A DNA stretch of 8,150 nucleotides from an uncultured Prevotellaceae bacterium (lineage in GTDB: Bacteria > Bacteroidota > Bacteroidia > Bacteroidales > Bacteroidaceae). Position 1 is the stretch's first letter; the number at the start of each line of letters is the position of its first letter. The stretch spans positions 1-8,150 of the forward strand of contig CAMOSA010000111.1 in the NCBI GenBank assembly GCA_946624335.1, given 5' to 3'. The notes under the pieces are model-generated. The model was given only the letters and a program-made list of their open reading frames with translations, was not told the DNA's origin and made no database searches. This document shows, piece after piece, positions 5,307 through 8,150 of this stretch. The translations under genes and the position numbers were made by a program.

Positions 5307-6922
5307 AACGTTTCCACCGCCTTACGCAGGCTCTTGTCTGTGGCGAGCTGTTGCCGTAGGGCTCCGCGCTGGTAGTAGTATCTGCTGACGATCTCGGCTT
5401 CGAGGTAAGGTTGAATATGGTGGCGGAATCGTTGGAGGTCGGCCTTGAGGTCGTTGGTCTTCAGCTTGGCCTCGAGGGCGTCGAACTCGTCGCGCGTATC
5501 GGTGTCACGTCCCTCGAAGCGTGCAAGCTGTCGCAGCTGGTTGAGGGCCGCTGCTGTGCGCCCGTTGTAGGTGAAGCCGCTGTCGGCGATGGTCTGAACG
5601 AAGTCGGCGTAGTCAACATCGGTGAGATGGAAATGGCCCGGTTCGGCGATGTGCTCATGACGGGTGGCGTAGCCGGTGACCCAGTCGAAGAAAGCGTCGT
5701 CGGCGGTCAGTTCATAAATCATCGAGGGCAGGCTGTCGACATCGAGTATGCTGTCGGGCAGGATGCCGCCACCGTCGCGGACGGGCCGTCCGAGGCGGGT
5801 GCGGAACTCGCGTGTGAGGCTGTCAGGCAACGTCGTGGCGGCGCCGTCGGCGGTGCGGTGGCGGTAGTCGTAGGCTTGGATGCAACGTCCGGAGGGTATG
5901 TAGTAGCGGGCGGTGGTGATCTTAAGCTGTCCGCGGTAGGGCAGCTCGCGTATGCCCTGGACGAGTCCTTTGCCGTATGTTCGTTGGCCGAGGATGACGG
6001 CACGGTCGAGGTCTTGTAGGGCGCCGGTGACTATTTCCGAGGCTGAGGCTGAGGCGGCGTTGACAAGCACGGCGAGGGGCATGACGGTGTCTATAGGCTC
6101 GGCGGGCGTGAGGTAGTCGTGGCAGGTGGCGGCGACCTTGCCTTTGGTGGAGACGACAAGTGTGCCGCGCGGCACGAACATACCCACGATCTCGATGGCT
6201 TCGCTGACGGAGCCGCCGCCGTTGTCGCGCAGGTCGATGACGAGGCGCTGCATACCTTGTTGCTTCATGTCGAGGATGGCGTGGCGTACCTCGACGGCAC
6301 ACTTGTCGGTGAACTCAGTGAGATAGAGGTATCCTACGTGGGCCGTGGAGTCGACGATGCCGTACCAAGGCAGGCATGGCAGCTGTATCTGCCGGCGTAC
6401 GATGCGGAAGGCCCTCGGCTTCTTCTCGCCAGGCCGCTGCACGCGTAGCTCAAAGGCGGTGCCAGGCTCACCGCGCAGGCTCTGGCTGACCTGTGAGACG
6501 TTCCATCCCTTGATGTCGCGGCCGTCGATGGACAGGATCACGTCGCCGGCGCGCACTCCGGCCTCCTGTGCGGGACAGCCCTCGTAGGGATCCTCGATGA
6601 CGGCGCGTGCATCTTTCTTATAGGCCCGGATGAGGGCGCCGATGCCGGCATAGCGGCCTGTGGCCATGAGGCGAAGCTCGTCCTGGTCATTGTCGGGGTA
6701 GAATTTGGTGTAGGGGTCAATCTCGGCCAGCATGGCATCGATGGCCCATCGCACGGCAGTGTCGGCTGAGAGTGTGTCGACGTAGAACATATCGAGCTGG
6801 CGATAGATGTCGGCAAAGATCTCGAGGTTGCGTGATATGTCGAAACCTGAAGATGATGTCCGCTGCTGGGCTGAGAGCGTGAAGGGTAGTGCGGTGATAA
6901 GTAGCAGAAGGAGTCTTTTCAT
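5291..6922 (-). CDS. S41 family C-terminal processing peptidase
   Basis: A 543-residue exported serine protease of the CtpA/Prc type, which cuts proteins near their C-termini in the periplasm. The signal peptide is MKRLLLLLITALPFTLSA, with cleavage likely after A18. A helical N-terminal part (about 25-85) precedes a PDZ domain (about 88-178) with the AGVRAGDVILSIDG core (121-134). The catalytic domain follows (about 195-350) with DLRDNGGG (230-237). Aligning to Prc from memory, the catalytic Ser-Lys pair is S293, in SASASE (291-296), and K318, in TYGKG (315-319), with D304 in QDLD. A long C-terminal extension (about 355-543), common in this phylum, has no domain I recognise. The last codons and stop come from the heptamer array. 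It starts 51 bases after the kinase gene without a promoter of its own, so is probably in the same transcript. Substrates are unknown. Confidence 0.95.
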   Translation of the reverse strand: MKRLLLLLITALPFTLSAQQRTSSSGFDISRNLEIFADIYRQLDMFYVDTLSADTAVRWAIDAMLAEIDPYTKFYPDNDQDELRLMATGRYAGIGALIRAYKKDARAVIEDPYEGCPAQEAGVRAGDVILSIDGRDIKGWNVSQVSQSLRGEPGTAFELRVQRPGEKKPRAFRIVRRQIQLPCLPWYGIVDSTAHVGYLYLTEFTDKCAVEVRHAILDMKQQGMQRLVIDLRDNGGGSVSEAIEIVGMFVPRGTLVVSTKGKVAATCHDYLTPAEPIDTVMPLAVLVNAASASASEIVTGALQDLDRAVILGQRTYGKGLVQGIRELPYRGQLKITTARYYIPSGRCIQAYDYRHRTADGAATTLPDSLTREFRTRLGRPVRDGGGILPDSILDVDSLPSMIYELTADDAFFDWVTGYATRHEHIAEPGHFHLTDVDYADFVQTIADSGFTYNGRTAAALNQLRQLARFEGRDTDTRDEFDALEAKLKTNDLKADLQRFRHHIQPYLEAEIVSRYYYQRGALRQQLATDKSLRKAVETLKVES

Positions 6923-6967
6923 ATCTTTATGTGTGTGTTCTTTATAAAAAACGTCGGTGATGAGGGT

Positions 6968-6983
6968 GGCCTGTCAGGAGGCC
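6968..6983 (-). other. Small hairpin over the kinase stop codon
   Basis: GGCCT (6968-6972) and AGGCC (6979-6983) form a 5-base stem with a 6-base loop that contains the TGA stop of the kinase gene. A run of six T on the - strand comes only about 15 bases later, so it is not a standard intrinsic terminator. It could weaken read-through into the S41 gene or be a processing site. Confidence 0.3.
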
Positions 6984-7957
6984 GTCGTGCTGATGGCTTG
7001 TCGCAGTCGTTCGTCGTCGACCTGTGTGCCCATGACTTGTATGACCTCTGCTGCGATGTGGTTGCCGTAGTCGAGACAGGTGGCGAGGTCGCGTCCGTGG
7101 ACGTATCCGTGCAGGAATCCTGCGGCGAAGAAATCGCCGGCTGCGGTGGTGTCGACCACCGTCCGCTGCAGGCCGGGCACACGCAGGACCTCGTCGGCCG
7201 TAGCCCGGCTCATGCCGAGGGCTCCGTGCCGACCTATTTTGACGACGGCGGTGTCGGTCATCGAAGCGAGGAGCCGCAGCGAGGCCTCGGGGTCCGCATG
7301 TCCGCTGAAGGCGGTGGCCTCCTCCTCATTGGCAAAGGCGATGTCGACATAGTCGCTGATGAGCTGTTGGATGAGGCCGTGATGGTCGCGCACGATGTTC
7401 CATGAGGCGAGATCGTAGCTGACGGTGAGCCCTGCTTGCTTGGCGGTCTTTAAGATGTCGGCGAGCTGCAGATGGTCTTGCAGCAGATAGCCTTCAATGT
7501 GTAGAATATCGTAGTGCGAGAGGTCGACGTCGTGCAGTGCCCGTCCGAGTTGAGGCGCTGCGCCGAGGTGTGTGGCGAAAGTGCGCTCGTGGTCGGGCGT
7601 GACCAGGGCATTGGCTGTGCCTGTCTGCTCGCCTTCGATGACAGCCAGGTGTGTTTCGATTCCGCGGCGCTCGGCCTGTGCGGCGAAGAAGCGTCCCGTC
7701 TCGTCGTCGCCGATGGCACCGATGAGGCCCGTGGCATCACCTAAGACGGCCAGGGCGTGGATGGTGTTGGCGGCGCTGCCACCGGTGGCGCGTTGTATGT
7801 CGAGGCCTACTAAGCGCTGTCGTAGTCGCATGAGACCTTTGCGGTCGATGTGTGTCATGCCGCCCTTGGGTAAAGAGAGCTCATGAAGGAGCTTTTCGTC
7901 GCTCAAATGGACCAAAATATCCACCAAAGCATTGCCAATTCCTATTATTTTTGCCAT
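6974..7957 (-). CDS. PfkB family kinase, adenosine kinase-like
   Basis: A 327-residue ribokinase/PfkB-family enzyme that transfers the ATP gamma-phosphate to a sugar or nucleoside hydroxyl. Relatives in this order are usually labelled adenosine kinase, but the substrate cannot be read with certainty. PfkB signature 1 is GGSAANTIHALAVLG (59-73). Signature 2 is DTTAAGDFFAAGF (269-281), with catalytic base D275 and the anion-hole AAGD. NEEEA (210-214) is the usual N-x-x-E magnesium motif, and GIGNALVD (6-13) is the substrate-binding strand near the N-terminus. ATG 7957 (MAKIIGIGNALVD) is chosen; an in-frame start at 7978 would lie inside the -7 element. With a transcript start near 7969, the leader is only about 12 bases and has no Shine-Dalgarno sequence. 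The S41 gene follows after 51 bases. A purine-salvage role is inferred from the family only. Confidence 0.93.
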   Translation of the reverse strand: MAKIIGIGNALVDILVHLSDEKLLHELSLPKGGMTHIDRKGLMRLRQRLVGLDIQRATGGSAANTIHALAVLGDATGLIGAIGDDETGRFFAAQAERRGIETHLAVIEGEQTGTANALVTPDHERTFATHLGAAPQLGRALHDVDLSHYDILHIEGYLLQDHLQLADILKTAKQAGLTVSYDLASWNIVRDHHGLIQQLISDYVDIAFANEEEATAFSGHADPEASLRLLASMTDTAVVKIGRHGALGMSRATADEVLRVPGLQRTVVDTTAAGDFFAAGFLHGYVHGRDLATCLDYGNHIAAEVIQVMGTQVDDERLRQAISTTAS

Positions 7958-7975
7958 ATTCTTGAAAATTTTCTG

Positions 7976-7983
7976 CAAAAGTA
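7976..7983 (-). promoter_or_regulatory. -7 element of the kinase operon
   Basis: The - strand reads TACTTTTG, an exact TAnnTTTG, 18 bases before the kinase ATG. No good TTTG is present 19-21 bases upstream (the region reads AGTGC). Transcription would start near 7969. It adjoins the -33 element of the opposite promoter. Confidence 0.6.
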
Positions 7984-8014
7984 TTGTTTATTTTTGAGAA
8001 AAGCACTACTTTTG
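7984..8014 (+). promoter_or_regulatory. tRNA-Asn promoter
   Basis: TTG (7984-7986), 20 bases, then TACTTTTG (8007-8014), a good fit to the Bacteroidota promoter. Transcription would start near 8020, about 80 bases before the tRNA. The transcribed leader (8020-8101) contains a GCGTT/AACGC hairpin (8036-8047) and no gene. Confidence 0.65.
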
Positions 8015-8101
8015 CCCCGCAATTCCGAGAAAAAAGCGTTAAAACGCCGTTTCGCCCTCGTTTCTGCGCTTTCTTTCTGCCCGAAAAGGGTCGAGAACAC
8101 T

Positions 8102-8150
8102 GCTTCAGTAGCTCAGTTGGTTAGAGCACCTGACTGTTAATCAGGGGGTC
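8102..8150 (+). tRNA. tRNA-Asn (GTT), 5' part, cut by the window edge
   Basis: The 5' acceptor strand GCTTCAG (8102-8108) is followed by TA at positions 8-9. The D stem is GCTC/GAGC (8111-8114, 8124-8127) around AGTTGGTTA. The anticodon stem CCTGA/TCAGG (8129-8133, 8141-8145) closes the loop CTGTTAA (8134-8140), with anticodon GTT at 8136-8138, decoding asparagine codons AAC and AAU. The variable loop GGGTC reaches the last base of the window; the T arm and 3' acceptor strand are outside. The 5' end is set by counting seven acceptor bases and needs the missing 3' strand to confirm. Confidence 0.96.

Noticed and set aside
5411..6019. 202-codon + strand open frame opposite the S41 protease
   Set aside because: Shadow of a gene with intact catalytic residues on the other strand; low-complexity composition.
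7883..8140. 85-codon + strand frame running into the tRNA
   Set aside because: It overlaps the kinase start, both promoters and the tRNA gene, and has no family features.

Overview
The window looks like ordinary chromosome from a GC-rich member of the Bacteroidales (Bacteroidota). Three things support this. The gene content fits: a DUF2851 protein, DprA, a GreA/HIT pair, a DUF4369 lipoprotein with a thioredoxin-like domain, a long S41 protease, and a PfkB/adenosine-kinase-like enzyme. Four promoters carry the Bacteroidota -7 element TAnnTTTG, some with an upstream TTTG or TTG. The start codons lack Shine-Dalgarno sequences. I cannot resolve the genus. I see no mobile element, phage gene or CRISPR array.

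Layout. Positions 1-222 are a repeat-bearing leader and a promoter. Next come two + strand genes, a DUF2851 protein (223-1533) and dprA (1564-2679), probably one transcript. Everything from 2692 to 7957 is on the - strand. dprA meets a HIT-family hydrolase tail to tail with 12 bases between them. Reading in the direction of - strand transcription: a divergent promoter at about 7976-8014 drives a PfkB-family kinase (7957-6974), followed at short spacing by an S41 protease (6922-5291) and a DUF4369/thioredoxin-fold lipoprotein (5235-4009). A second, very good promoter at 3929-3960 drives greA (3790-3320) and then probably the HIT gene (3090-2692). The right edge has a + strand promoter and the first 49 bases of tRNA-Asn(GTT), which runs off the window.

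How the genes fit together. DUF2851-DprA is a DNA-handling pair: DprA loads RecA on incoming single strands. The S41 protease and the lipoprotein are envelope proteins. GreA (transcript cleavage), the HIT protein and the PfkB kinase are cytoplasmic housekeeping proteins. Nothing here is a clear new defence or biosynthetic system.

The least explained material is between genes. There are four short tandem arrays with units of 7, 8 or 15 bases. Three of them end 3-15 bases upstream of a start codon, where a ribosome binding site would be, and one also supplies the last codons and stop of the S41 protease. Two arrays adjoin GC-rich cores containing a small hairpin motif that occurs three times with different but still pairing arms. 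A third array adjoins an interrupted palindrome in the greA leader. These are the best candidates for something undescribed, although low-complexity repeats of this general kind are, from memory, common in this order.
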